DNA from: RYN-122 sp963761655 | Lineage (GTDB): Bacteria; Actinomycetota; Actinomycetes; Mycobacteriales; SCTD01 | Assembly: GCA_963761655.1 (NCBI GenBank) | Contig: CAVXHI010000002.1 | Location: forward strand, 868,001-932,000 | Direction of reading: 5' to 3' | Length of the DNA: 64,000 nucleotides | Shown here: one piece after another, positions 44,005 through 51,439 of the stretch | Numbering within the stretch: position 1 is the stretch's first letter | How the letters are laid out: the number at the start of each line of letters is the position of its first letter | Position numbers and translations under genes: made by a program | The notes under the pieces: generated by a model | What the model was told of the DNA's origin: nothing | Seen by the model: the letters and a program-made list of their open reading frames with translations, nothing else | The model's database searches: none

Positions 44005-44300
44005 CGCTTGCGGGCGGGGCGCGGTCCGTGCAGGCGGGTCTCCCGCTCGGTCTCGCTCATGCCGCCCCAGACGCCGTACGGCTCGCGCATGACGAGGGCG
44101 TGGTCGGCGCACTCGGGCTGGACCGGGCAGCTGGCGCAGAGCGCCTTGGCGGCGTCCTCGCGCTCGCTGCGCATCGGCTCGCGCTCGCCGTGCGGGTGGA
44201 AGAACAGGTCGCTGCGGCCGCGGCACGCCGACAGCAGCTGCCACTCCCAGCGCCAGGACTGCGCGCCGGGGGGCTGGGCGGTGCCGACGACGTCGGGCAC
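44001..44300 (-). CDS. WhiB family iron-sulfur transcriptional regulator
   Basis: A 99-residue WhiB-like protein. The four cluster ligands are C26, C55, C58 and C64 (C-x28-C-x2-C-x5-C), followed by the turn GVWGGMSETER and a basic tail (RPARKR) for DNA contact. Such proteins hold a [4Fe-4S] cluster and act with the main sigma factor. The GTG at 44300 has GAGGAG upstream. A BlaI-type operator lies 26-44 bases upstream of the start, so it may respond to the adjacent BlaI protein. Confidence 0.95.
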   Translation of the reverse strand: MPDVVGTAQPPGAQSWRWEWQLLSACRGRSDLFFHPHGEREPMRSEREDAAKALCASCPVQPECADHALVMREPYGVWGGMSETERETRLHGPRPARKR

Positions 44301-44325
44301 GAGCGTCTCCTCAGGGTCAGTGGGA

Positions 44326-44344
44326 CTACTACACAATGTAGTAG
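44326..44344. promoter_or_regulatory. BlaI operator
   Basis: CTACTACA-CAA-TGTAGTAG is a perfect 8-bp inverted repeat containing the TACTACA...TGTAGTA core of known actinobacterial BlaI sites. It is AT-rich in a very GC-rich region and sits between divergent whiB and blaI. On the whiB strand it contains TACATT, a possible -10 box, so a bound repressor could block whiB directly and blaI by position. Confidence 0.8.
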
Positions 44345-44374
44345 GTCTGGCAGGAGAACGCACGGCGCCCGTCG

Positions 44375-44380
44375 TAGGGT
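44375..44380 (+). promoter_or_regulatory. Predicted leaderless -10 box (TAGGGT) of blaI
   Basis: TAGGGT ends seven bases before the GTG at 44388; no ribosome binding site between. Confidence 0.45.
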
Positions 44381-44387
44381 TCCCGGC

Positions 44388-44753
44388 GTGAGCACGACGA
44401 CGACGACGGCGAAGCAGGGCGGCCTCGAGCGCGCCGTGATGGACGTCGTCTGGGCGGCCGGCACCCCCGTGACGGCCCGCGAGGTGGCCGACGCCCTCGT
44501 CGACCGCGGCCTGGCCTACACGACCTGGCTCACGGTCCTCGGCCGGTGCGAGCGCAAGGGCCTGCTGCAGCGCGACACCTCCCGCCGGGCCCACACGTAC
44601 ACCTCGACGGCGTCGCGGGCCGACCACGTCGCCGTCCTCATGGAGCAGGCCCTCGGGCAGGCCGAGGACCGCACCGCCGTCCTGCAGCACTTCGCCCGGT
44701 CCGTGAGCCCGGAGGACGCCGAGGCGCTGCGCCGCGCCCTCGAGGGCCGGTAG
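44388..44753 (+). CDS. BlaI/MecI/CopY family repressor
   Basis: A 121-residue winged-helix repressor. The DNA-binding half shows LERAVMDVVWAAGTPVTAREVADAL and LAYTTWLTVLGRCERKGLLQRD, the standard BlaI pattern; the C-terminal helices form the dimer and would carry the cleavage region. Followed after 7 bp by an M56 peptidase, the usual partner. A matching operator lies upstream. Target genes are not necessarily beta-lactamases; none is in the window. Confidence 0.94.
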   Translation: MSTTTTTAKQGGLERAVMDVVWAAGTPVTAREVADALVDRGLAYTTWLTVLGRCERKGLLQRDTSRRAHTYTSTASRADHVAVLMEQALGQAEDRTAVLQHFARSVSPEDAEALRRALEGR

Positions 44754-44760
44754 CAGGACC

Positions 44761-45642
44761 GTGCTGGCCGCGGCCGCCGTCCTCGCGGTCGCCGTCGTCC
44801 TGCTCGCCCTCGTCCCGGCCCGCCTCGCCGGGGCGTCCTGGCCGCTGCGTGCCCCCGTCGTCGCCCTCGTGCTGTGGCAGGCGCTCGGCCTGGCGGCCGG
44901 GCTGCTCGCCCTCGAGGCGCTGTCCACGGTCGCCCTCGCGCCCTACGGCGACACGCACCTCGAGGCCTTGCGGTCCCTGTCCGGCCGGCCGCCGTGGTGG
45001 GGCGGCCTGGCCGGCCTGCTCGGCCTCGCCCTGCTGGGACGACTGCTCTGGGTCCTGGTCGGCAGCGCGGTCCGCACCGTGCGGGCCCGCCGGCAGCACC
45101 GGCGGATGGTCGACCTCGTCTCCACCCGCAACCCCCTCGTCCGCGGGGCCAGCGTCCTCGAGAGCGACCTGCCGGTGGCGTACTGCCTGCCCGGGCTGCG
45201 GCCCCGGGTCGTCGTGTCGCAGGGCGCGCTGCGTCGCCTCACGGGGCCGGAGGTCGAGGCCGTGCTCGCGCACGAGCGGGCCCACGTCGACCAGCGCCAC
45301 GACCTCGTCGTCCTGCCCTTCACCGCGCTGCGGGCGACCCTCCCCCGCCTGCCCGCCGTCCGGACGGCCGTGGAGGAGGTGTCCCTGCTCGTCGAGGTGC
45401 TGGCCGACGACCACGCCGCCCGTGGGCACGACAGGACGGTGCTGGCCCGCGCGCTCTACAAGGTCGGGGGCGCGGCGTCACCCGACGGCGGGCTCGCGGC
45501 CGGTGACACCGGCGTGCTGGTCCGGGCCGGGCGCCTGCTCGACCCGCCGCCGCCGCTGCCGACCGGAGCGCGGCTGCTCGTGCTGCTCGCCTCGGCCGTC
45601 GTCGTCGTGCTGCCGGTGCTGGGCCTGCTGCTGCCCGGGTGA
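44761..45642 (+). CDS. M56 family membrane metallopeptidase (BlaR1-like, no sensor domain)
   Basis: A 293-residue integral membrane zinc protease with four or so helices. The catalytic HExxH is H171-ERA-H175, in the context VLAHERAHVDQRHDL. The penicillin-binding sensor domain found in BlaR1/MecR1 is absent; the protein ends after a last helix. It likely inactivates the BlaI-like repressor encoded just upstream. The signal it senses is unknown. Confidence 0.9.
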   Translation: MLAAAAVLAVAVVLLALVPARLAGASWPLRAPVVALVLWQALGLAAGLLALEALSTVALAPYGDTHLEALRSLSGRPPWWGGLAGLLGLALLGRLLWVLVGSAVRTVRARRQHRRMVDLVSTRNPLVRGASVLESDLPVAYCLPGLRPRVVVSQGALRRLTGPEVEAVLAHERAHVDQRHDLVVLPFTALRATLPRLPAVRTAVEEVSLLVEVLADDHAARGHDRTVLARALYKVGGAASPDGGLAAGDTGVLVRAGRLLDPPPPLPTGARLLVLLASAVVVVLPVLGLLLPG

Positions 45643-45670
45643 TCGCCGGGCGGTGGGGTAGGCACGGCGC

Positions 45671-47578
45671 ATGACCGCCGACGTGGTGCCGCTGTCGACC
45701 GACCCCCTGACCACCGCCGAGGTGGCCGCCCTGCAGGCGCTGCTCGACGGGGAGCACGCGGACGCCCGCCGCAAGACCCGCGAGGCGCTGCTCGAGCTCG
45801 ACCTCGCCTCGGCCGACGGCCTGGACCGCGACGCCTACCGCGACCTCGTCCTGGACTGGTGCCGCCGGGTCGCGAAGACCGGTTCCGGCGCCCAGAGCTT
45901 CCCCGTCGAGTTCGGCGGCGCGGACGACCCCGGCGGCCGGGTCGCCGGCTTCCAGACGCTCGGCCACGGCGACCTCTCCCTGCTGGTCAAGGTCGGCGTG
46001 CAGTTCGGCCTGTTCGGCGGCTCGGTGCACCGGCTCGGCACCGAGAAGCACCACGCCCGCTACCTGCGCGACATCGGCACGCTCGACCTGCCCGGGTCCT
46101 TCGGCATGAGCGAGAGCGGCCACGGCTCCGACGTCCGCAGCATCCGCACGCAGGCCCGCTACGACGCCGCGGCGCAGGAGTTCGTCCTGCACACCCCCGA
46201 CGACGACGCCCGCAAGGACTGGATCGGCAACCTCGCCCGGCACGCCCGCATGGCGGTGGTGTTCGCCCAGCTCGACGTCGCCGGGGAGCAGCGCGGCGTG
46301 CACGCGTTCCTCGTGCCGGTGCGCGACGAGGCCGGGCAGCTGGTCGAGGGCGTCGAGGTCGAGGACTGCGGCGACAAGATGGGTCTGCAGGGGGTCGACA
46401 ACGGCCGGCTCCGGCTGTCGGCGGTGCGGGTCGGGCGCGACGCCCTGCTCGACCGGTTCGCCCAGGTGTCGGAGACCGGCGAGTACTCCTCCCCCATCGC
46501 CTCGCCGGGCGCGAGGTTCTTCTCGATGATCGGCGCCCTGGTCGAGGGCCGGATCTGCATCGCCGGCGCCGGCCTGTCCGTCGGCCGCAACGCCCTCACC
46601 ACGGCGGTCCGGTGGGGCGAGCGCCGCCGTCAGTTCGGCAGCGGCCTGGAGACCGACACGCCGCTGATGGACTACCTGACCCACCAGCGCCGGCTGCTGC
46701 CGAAGGTCGCGACGTCGTACGCCCTGCAGGCCGCGCACGACCACCTCACCCGCGAGTACGTCGCCGTCCTGGCCGAGCCGGGCGGGGACCGGCAGCGCGA
46801 GCTCGAGTCCCTCGCAGCCGGACTCAAGGCGTACTGCACCTGGCACATGGTCGACGCCGTGCAGGACAGCCGGGAGTGCTGCGGCGGCAAGGGCTACCTC
46901 GCCGAGAACCGGTTCGCCTCCTGGCGGGCCGACTCCGACGTCTTCGTGACCTTCGAGGGCGACAACACCGTGCTGCTGCAGCTGGTCGCCAAGACGCTGC
47001 TCGGGGAGTACGCGTCGCAGTTCGAGGACCTCGACGCCGTCGGGATGGCCCGCCACCTCACCACCCGGGGGGTGTCGCGGCTGCTCGACCGGTTCACCGC
47101 GCCGACCCCCGCCCTCCGCGACGCCTCGTGGCAGGCGGCGGCCCTGACGTTCCGCGAGGACCGGCTGGTCGACAGCCTGGCCCGCCGGCTGCGGCGGCTG
47201 GTGCAGGGCGAGGGCATGGACCCGCTGCGCGCGCTGTCGCACTGCCAGGACCACGCCCTCGCCGCCGCGAAGGCCCACGTCGAGCGGGTCGTGCACGGGC
47301 AGTTCGCGCAGGTCGTGGCGGACGCGGACCTCGCGGTGCTTCCGCCCCTGCGCGACCTGTTCGCGCTGTCGGTCCTCGAGGCCGACCGCGCCTGGTGGCT
47401 CGAGCACGGCTTCTTCGACACCGACACGTCCCGGGCGCTCGTCACCGAGGTGAACGAGCTGTGCCGCGAGCTGCGGCCGCACGCCCTCGCCCTGGTCGAG
47501 GGCTTCGGGATCCCCGACGGGCTGCTGCGTGCGCCGATCGCGGTCGCGGAGCAGTCCGGCGGCGCGGGGACGGACTGA
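45671..47578 (+). CDS. Acyl-CoA oxidase/dehydrogenase family protein
   Basis: A 635-residue flavoprotein of the acyl-CoA oxidase type (longer than dehydrogenases). The FAD/substrate motif is GSFGMSESGHGSDVRS, the domain after about 440 is the oxidase C-terminal helical part, and CCGGKGYLAENRFASWRADSDVFVTFEGDNTV is the oxidase hallmark. It would reduce acyl-CoA to enoyl-CoA and pass electrons to oxygen. A TAGGCA element lies six bases before the ATG at 45671. A hairpin follows the gene. Confidence 0.93.
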   Translation: MTADVVPLSTDPLTTAEVAALQALLDGEHADARRKTREALLELDLASADGLDRDAYRDLVLDWCRRVAKTGSGAQSFPVEFGGADDPGGRVAGFQTLGHGDLSLLVKVGVQFGLFGGSVHRLGTEKHHARYLRDIGTLDLPGSFGMSESGHGSDVRSIRTQARYDAAAQEFVLHTPDDDARKDWIGNLARHARMAVVFAQLDVAGEQRGVHAFLVPVRDEAGQLVEGVEVEDCGDKMGLQGVDNGRLRLSAVRVGRDALLDRFAQVSETGEYSSPIASPGARFFSMIGALVEGRICIAGAGLSVGRNALTTAVRWGERRRQFGSGLETDTPLMDYLTHQRRLLPKVATSYALQAAHDHLTREYVAVLAEPGGDRQRELESLAAGLKAYCTWHMVDAVQDSRECCGGKGYLAENRFASWRADSDVFVTFEGDNTVLLQLVAKTLLGEYASQFEDLDAVGMARHLTTRGVSRLLDRFTAPTPALRDASWQAAALTFREDRLVDSLARRLRRLVQGEGMDPLRALSHCQDHALAAAKAHVERVVHGQFAQVVADADLAVLPPLRDLFALSVLEADRAWWLEHGFFDTDTSRALVTEVNELCRELRPHALALVEGFGIPDGLLRAPIAVAEQSGGAGTD

Positions 47579-47591
47579 CCGGACAGCACGA

Positions 47592-47620
47592 CGCCCGCCC
47601 CTGGGTCGCAGGGACGGGCG
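47592..47620. terminator. Probable bidirectional terminator hairpin
   Basis: CGCCCGCCCCT and AGGGACGGGCG form an 11-bp stem with one mismatch around a 7-base loop, in the 57-bp gap between two convergent genes. No T-run follows on either side, as is common in GC-rich actinomycetes. Confidence 0.6.
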
Positions 47621-47635
47621 CCGAGAACGTGGGGC

Positions 47636-48694
47636 CTAGGAGGCCGTGGGGTAGTCCGTGTAGCCCGCGGCGTCGCCGCCGTAGTACGTCGCCTGGTCGC
47701 CCTCGGCGAGGTCCGTGCCGGCCTGCAGGCGCTCGACCAGGTCGGGGTTCGCGATGAACGCCCGGCCGATGGCGAACAGGTCGCCGTGGCCCTCGCCGAC
47801 GACGGTCTGCGCCGTCTCGAGGTCGGACGGGCCGGCGAAGCCGGTGTTGACGATCGTCGGGCCGCCGAACGCCTTGCGCAGGCCCTCGACGTAGCCGGAC
47901 TCCTCGTCCGCGATGACGTGCAGGTACAGCAGGCCGAGCGGGGCGAGGCCCTCGACGAGAGCGCCGTACGTGGCGTCGACCTCGGTCTCGGTGACGTCGT
48001 TGAACGCCCCACCGGGGCTGATCCGGATGCCCACCCTGTCCGCGCCGACCTCGGCGACGACGGCCCGGGCGACCTCGAGGACGAAGCGGGCCCGGTTCTC
48101 CGGCGAGCCGCCGTAGGAGTCGGTGCGGACGTTGATCCCGTCGGCGAGGAACTGGTGCAGCAGGTAGCCGTTGGCCGCGTGCAGCTCCACGCCGTCGAGG
48201 CCGGCCGCGACGGCGCGACGGGCCGCGTCGACGTACTCGCCGACGACGCCGGGGATCTCGTCGAGCTCGAGGGCGCGGGGCGCCTCGAAGTCCTTCATGC
48301 CGCTGCCGGTGAAGACCTGGCCGGCGGGCTTCGTGGCGGACGCCGAGACGGGCGTCGTGCCGATGAGGTCGGGGTGGCTGATGCGGCCGGCGTGCATGAT
48401 CTGCGCGACGATCTTCCCGCCGCGGGCGTGGACGGCGTCGGCGACGGCACGCCAGCCCTCGGTCTGCGCGTCGGTGTGCAGGCCCGGGGTCCCCGGGTAG
48501 CCCTGGCCGACGGCGGACGGCTGCACGCCCTCGGTCACGATGAGACCGGCGCTCGCCCGCTGGGCGTAGTACTCGGCGTTGAGGGCGTTCGGCACGGTGT
48601 CGGGCGTCCGGTTGCGCGTCATGGGGGCCATGACGAGGCGGTTGCGGAGCTCGAGGCTGCCGAGCGTGTACGGGGCGAACAGGTCCGTGGTCAT
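47636..48694 (-). CDS. Alkene reductase, old yellow enzyme family
   Basis: A 352-residue FMN enzyme reducing activated C=C bonds with NAD(P)H. N-terminal FMN region LRNRLVMAPMTRNR, then QIMHAGRISHPDL with active-site His, VELHAANGYLLHQFLADGINVRTDSYGGS and FAIGRAFIANPDL. It groups with NemA-type classical OYEs (Thr in APMTR). ATG at 48694 with GAGGAG upstream. It is separate from the second OYE gene 1.3 kb downstream. Confidence 0.95.
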   Translation of the reverse strand: MTTDLFAPYTLGSLELRNRLVMAPMTRNRTPDTVPNALNAEYYAQRASAGLIVTEGVQPSAVGQGYPGTPGLHTDAQTEGWRAVADAVHARGGKIVAQIMHAGRISHPDLIGTTPVSASATKPAGQVFTGSGMKDFEAPRALELDEIPGVVGEYVDAARRAVAAGLDGVELHAANGYLLHQFLADGINVRTDSYGGSPENRARFVLEVARAVVAEVGADRVGIRISPGGAFNDVTETEVDATYGALVEGLAPLGLLYLHVIADEESGYVEGLRKAFGGPTIVNTGFAGPSDLETAQTVVGEGHGDLFAIGRAFIANPDLVERLQAGTDLAEGDQATYYGGDAAGYTDYPTAS

Positions 48695-48766
48695 GGGTCT
48701 CTCCTCGCAGTGGTTGCTACTGCAAGGACCAAGCCGGGCGGCCCGGCATCCCTTCCGTGAGCCGGG

Positions 48767-49234
48767 TCACGCCGAGGTGTCGGCGGCCTTCACGCACTGG
48801 ACGAAGCCGTAGTCCTTCATGAAGGCGAGGTCGGCCTGCGGCTTGAGCGGGGCCGACCCGAGGACCTTGAGCACGGCCGCGTCGTCGCCCTTCGCGGCCG
48901 TCTCCTCGACCAGCTTCGCGAAGGCCTGGCCCTTGCCGACCTGGTCGCGCAGCGGTGCGAGCAGCTTCGTGTCGAGCTCGGCGGCGTCGGCCGCAGGAGG
49001 CTCGAGCGCGTTGAGCTCGGCGGACGTGTCGCTCGCCACGGTGACGATCTGCCGCACGTACGCGGGGATGGCCTTGGTCGACGTCGGGGTCCCGGCGGCG
49101 GCCCGGGCAGCGACGGCCCTGGCACAGACGGACTCGGCCTGCTTGAGGTACGCGGCCTTGCCGCCGTCGTCGGTCTCGCCGCTGCACGCGGCCGGCAGCA
49201 GGAGCAGGGGCAGCAGGAGCAGGGCGCGCTTCAT
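48767..49234 (-). CDS. Small secreted lipoprotein, unknown function
   Basis: A 155-residue protein with a lipoprotein signal: KRALLLLPLLLLPAAC, lipobox LPAAC with Cys17, then SGETDDGG. The mature part is mainly helical with two Cys (about 37 and 147) that may form a disulfide. No family recognised. Expected location: outer face of the membrane. ATG at 49234. Confidence 0.85.
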   Translation of the reverse strand: MKRALLLLPLLLLPAACSGETDDGGKAAYLKQAESVCARAVAARAAAGTPTSTKAIPAYVRQIVTVASDTSAELNALEPPAADAAELDTKLLAPLRDQVGKGQAFAKLVEETAAKGDDAAVLKVLGSAPLKPQADLAFMKDYGFVQCVKAADTSA

Positions 49235-49247
49235 GCCCGGGAGCGTG

Positions 49248-50045
49248 TCACGGGCGTTGCCCCACGGCCCAGAAGACGACCGCGGCGGCGGCCGCGATGT
49301 TGAGCGAGTCGACGCCCTGGGCCATCGGGATCCGCACCCTCAGGTCGCTGCCGTCCATCGCGTCCCGGGTCAGGCCCGGGCCCTCGCTGCCCAGCAGGAC
49401 GGCCACCTTCTCGTCGCCCGCGAGGCGCACGTCCTCGAGCCGGACGGCGTCGGGGGCGGGCGTGAGGGCGAGCACGCGGAAGCCGGCGTCCCTGACCTCC
49501 TGCAGCCCGGCCGGCCAGCTGTCCAGGTAGGCGTACGGTACGGCGAACACCTGGCCCATGCTCACCCGGACCGTGCGCCGGTAGAGCGGGTCGCACGAGC
49601 GCGGGCTGAGCAGGACGGCGTCGATCCCCAGGCCCGCGGCACTGCGGAAGACCGCCCCGAGGTTGGTGTGGTTAGTGGCGTCCTCCAGGACGACGATCCT
49701 CCGGGCACCCGCCATCACCTCGGCCGCCGACGGCACCGGTACCCGCCCGAAGCTCGCCAGCACCCCGCGGTGCACGTGGAAGCCGGTGACCTGCTCGAGC
49801 ACCTCGTAGGAGGCGACGTGCACCGGGGCGAGCTGCTTGAGGTCCTCGGGCAGGTCCTCGAACCGGGACGGCGAGACCAGGAGCGACCGGCACGGGTAGC
49901 CCTTCGCGGCCGTGCGCTGCACGACGTTGAGGCCCTCGGCGATGAAGAACCCTGACTCCGGCTCGTGCCGCATGCGCCGGACGCCGTCGGTCAGCCCGAC
50001 GTAGTCCGCGACCGCGGGGTCGGCCGGGTCGGTGACCAGGCTCAA
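49248..50045 (-). CDS. TrmH/SpoU family RNA methyltransferase
   Basis: A 265-residue SAM-dependent RNA 2'-O-methyltransferase. The SPOUT domain shows VVLEDATNHTNLGAVFRSAAGLGIDAVLLS (motif 1), LLGSEGPGLT (motif 2) and RIPMAQGVDSLNIAAAAAV (motif 3). The N-terminal part (IAEGLNVVQRTAAKGYPCRSLLVS) is the substrate-binding domain. No ATG/GTG is suitable; a TTG at 50045 overlapping the preceding stop as TTGA gives a complete protein. RNA target (rRNA or tRNA) is not determined. Confidence 0.9.
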   Translation of the reverse strand: MSLVTDPADPAVADYVGLTDGVRRMRHEPESGFFIAEGLNVVQRTAAKGYPCRSLLVSPSRFEDLPEDLKQLAPVHVASYEVLEQVTGFHVHRGVLASFGRVPVPSAAEVMAGARRIVVLEDATNHTNLGAVFRSAAGLGIDAVLLSPRSCDPLYRRTVRVSMGQVFAVPYAYLDSWPAGLQEVRDAGFRVLALTPAPDAVRLEDVRLAGDEKVAVLLGSEGPGLTRDAMDGSDLRVRIPMAQGVDSLNIAAAAAVVFWAVGQRP

Positions 50046-51124
50046 CGCTGACCGGCGGCGGAGGGCCGGCGGAACTGCGCCCGGTCGTACTGCGGCGGCC
50101 AGGTGACCGAGGCGCCGAGCTCCGCGGCGGCACGCAGCGGCCAGTGCGGGTCGCGCAGGGACTCGCGCGCCAGCAGGACGACGTCGGCGTGGCCCTCGGC
50201 GAGGACCTGCTCGGCCTGCCGCGGGTCGGTGATCATCCCGACGGCGGCGGTCGGGACCCCGGCCTTGCGCACCGCGGCGGCGAACGGCACCTGGTACCCG
50301 GGCCCGACGACGATCTGCTGGTGCGCGACGTTGCCGCCGGAGCTGACGTCGACGAGGTCGACCCCGCGGTCGGCCAGCAGCCGGGCGAGCTCGACCGACT
50401 CCTCGACGTCCCAGCCGCCCTCGGCCCAGTCGGTCGCGCTGAGGCGGACCAGCAGCGGGGCCTCCACGGCGGCCCGGACGTCCTCGGTCACCTCGAGCAG
50501 CAGCCGGGCGCGCCCCTCGAAGGAGCCGCCGTAGCCGTCGGTGCGCAGGTTCGACAGGGGCGACAGGAAGCTGTGCAGCAGGTAGCCGTGGGCAGCGTGC
50601 AGCTCGAGGACGTCGAAGCCGGCGTCGACGCTGCGCCGGGCGGCGGCCACGAAGTCGGTGCGCACCTTCGCGAGGCCGGCGTCGTCGAGCTCGGTGGGCA
50701 CGGCGAGGCCCTCGTAGGCCACGGGGCTCGCGCCGACGGGCTGCCAGCCGCCGTCCTGGGGCGCCACGACGCCGGACTCCTCGTCCCACGGGCGGTGGCT
50801 GCTGGCCTTGCGCCCGGCGTGGGCCAGCTGCACGGCCGAGGTCGCGCCCTGCGCCCGCAGGAAGGCGGTCACGCGCGACCAGCGCTCGGCCTGCTCGTCC
50901 GTCCAGATCCCGGCGTCCTGCGGGCTGATCCGCCCCTCCGGGCTGACGGCGCTGGCCTCGGTCATGACCAGACCGGCGCCGCCGACGGCGCGGGCGCCCA
51001 GGTGGACGAGGTGCCAGTCGTCGACCAGGCCGTCCACGCAGGAGTACTGGCACATCGGCGACACCCAGACCCGGTTGCGGACCTCGACGTCGCGCAGGGA
51101 CAGGGGCTCGAACAGCAGGCTCAT
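50042..51124 (-). CDS. NADH:flavin oxidoreductase, YqjM-like old yellow enzyme
   Basis: A 360-residue FMN enzyme of the thermophilic-like OYE class: RNRVWVSPMCQYSC (Cys at the FMN site, unlike the Thr of the other OYE in this window), QLAHAGRKAS, ELHAAHGYLLHSFLSPLSNLRTDGYGGSFE, and VSSGG. It reduces activated alkenes. Its stop overlaps the TTG start of the RNA methyltransferase. ATG at 51124. Confidence 0.95.
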   Translation of the reverse strand: MSLLFEPLSLRDVEVRNRVWVSPMCQYSCVDGLVDDWHLVHLGARAVGGAGLVMTEASAVSPEGRISPQDAGIWTDEQAERWSRVTAFLRAQGATSAVQLAHAGRKASSHRPWDEESGVVAPQDGGWQPVGASPVAYEGLAVPTELDDAGLAKVRTDFVAAARRSVDAGFDVLELHAAHGYLLHSFLSPLSNLRTDGYGGSFEGRARLLLEVTEDVRAAVEAPLLVRLSATDWAEGGWDVEESVELARLLADRGVDLVDVSSGGNVAHQQIVVGPGYQVPFAAAVRKAGVPTAAVGMITDPRQAEQVLAEGHADVVLLARESLRDPHWPLRAAAELGASVTWPPQYDRAQFRRPSAAGQR

Positions 51125-51208
51125 ACGACAGGCAAGGCGGGGTGTGGGCGGGTCGATTCCCGACCCCTAACATGGAGTGTCCTGTTCCGACCTCCCCAGG
51201 AGTGCACG

Positions 51209-51436
51209 ATGGCCGACCTCGGCGACACCTCGACGGCCAACAGCTCAGCCGCGGCCGGTGGCCCCGGACACAAGACCAGCTCCTGGGTGGTCGTCGTGCT
51301 GATCAGCATCTCCGCCGTCATCCTCGGCTTCGCCTTCGTGCTGGAGAACCTGCCGCTGGCCATCACCGGGGGCGTCGTCGGCCTCGCCGGCATCGTGCTG
51401 GGCGCGGTCACGAACATCATGGACGACGTCCACTAG
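51209..51436 (+). CDS. Small membrane protein, unknown function
   Basis: A 75-residue protein: a hydrophilic Ser/Ala/Gly-rich head ending in GHKTSSW, then two hydrophobic helices (about 26-46 and 49-68) separated by ENLP, ending DDVH. It resembles the many small actinobacterial two-helix membrane proteins with an HG/HK-SSW type lead-in. ATG at 51209 with CAGGAG upstream. Ends 3 bp from the convergent helicase. Confidence 0.72.
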   Translation: MADLGDTSTANSSAAAGGPGHKTSSWVVVVLISISAVILGFAFVLENLPLAITGGVVGLAGIVLGAVTNIMDDVH

Positions 51437-51439
51437 CTC

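Noticed and set aside
44388..45642. A beta-lactam resistance locus
   Set aside because: No beta-lactamase or penicillin-binding gene is nearby and the M56 protein has no sensor domain.
47579..47635. A small gene between the acyl-CoA oxidase and the alkene reductase
   Set aside because: The gap is only 57 bp and is occupied by the hairpin.
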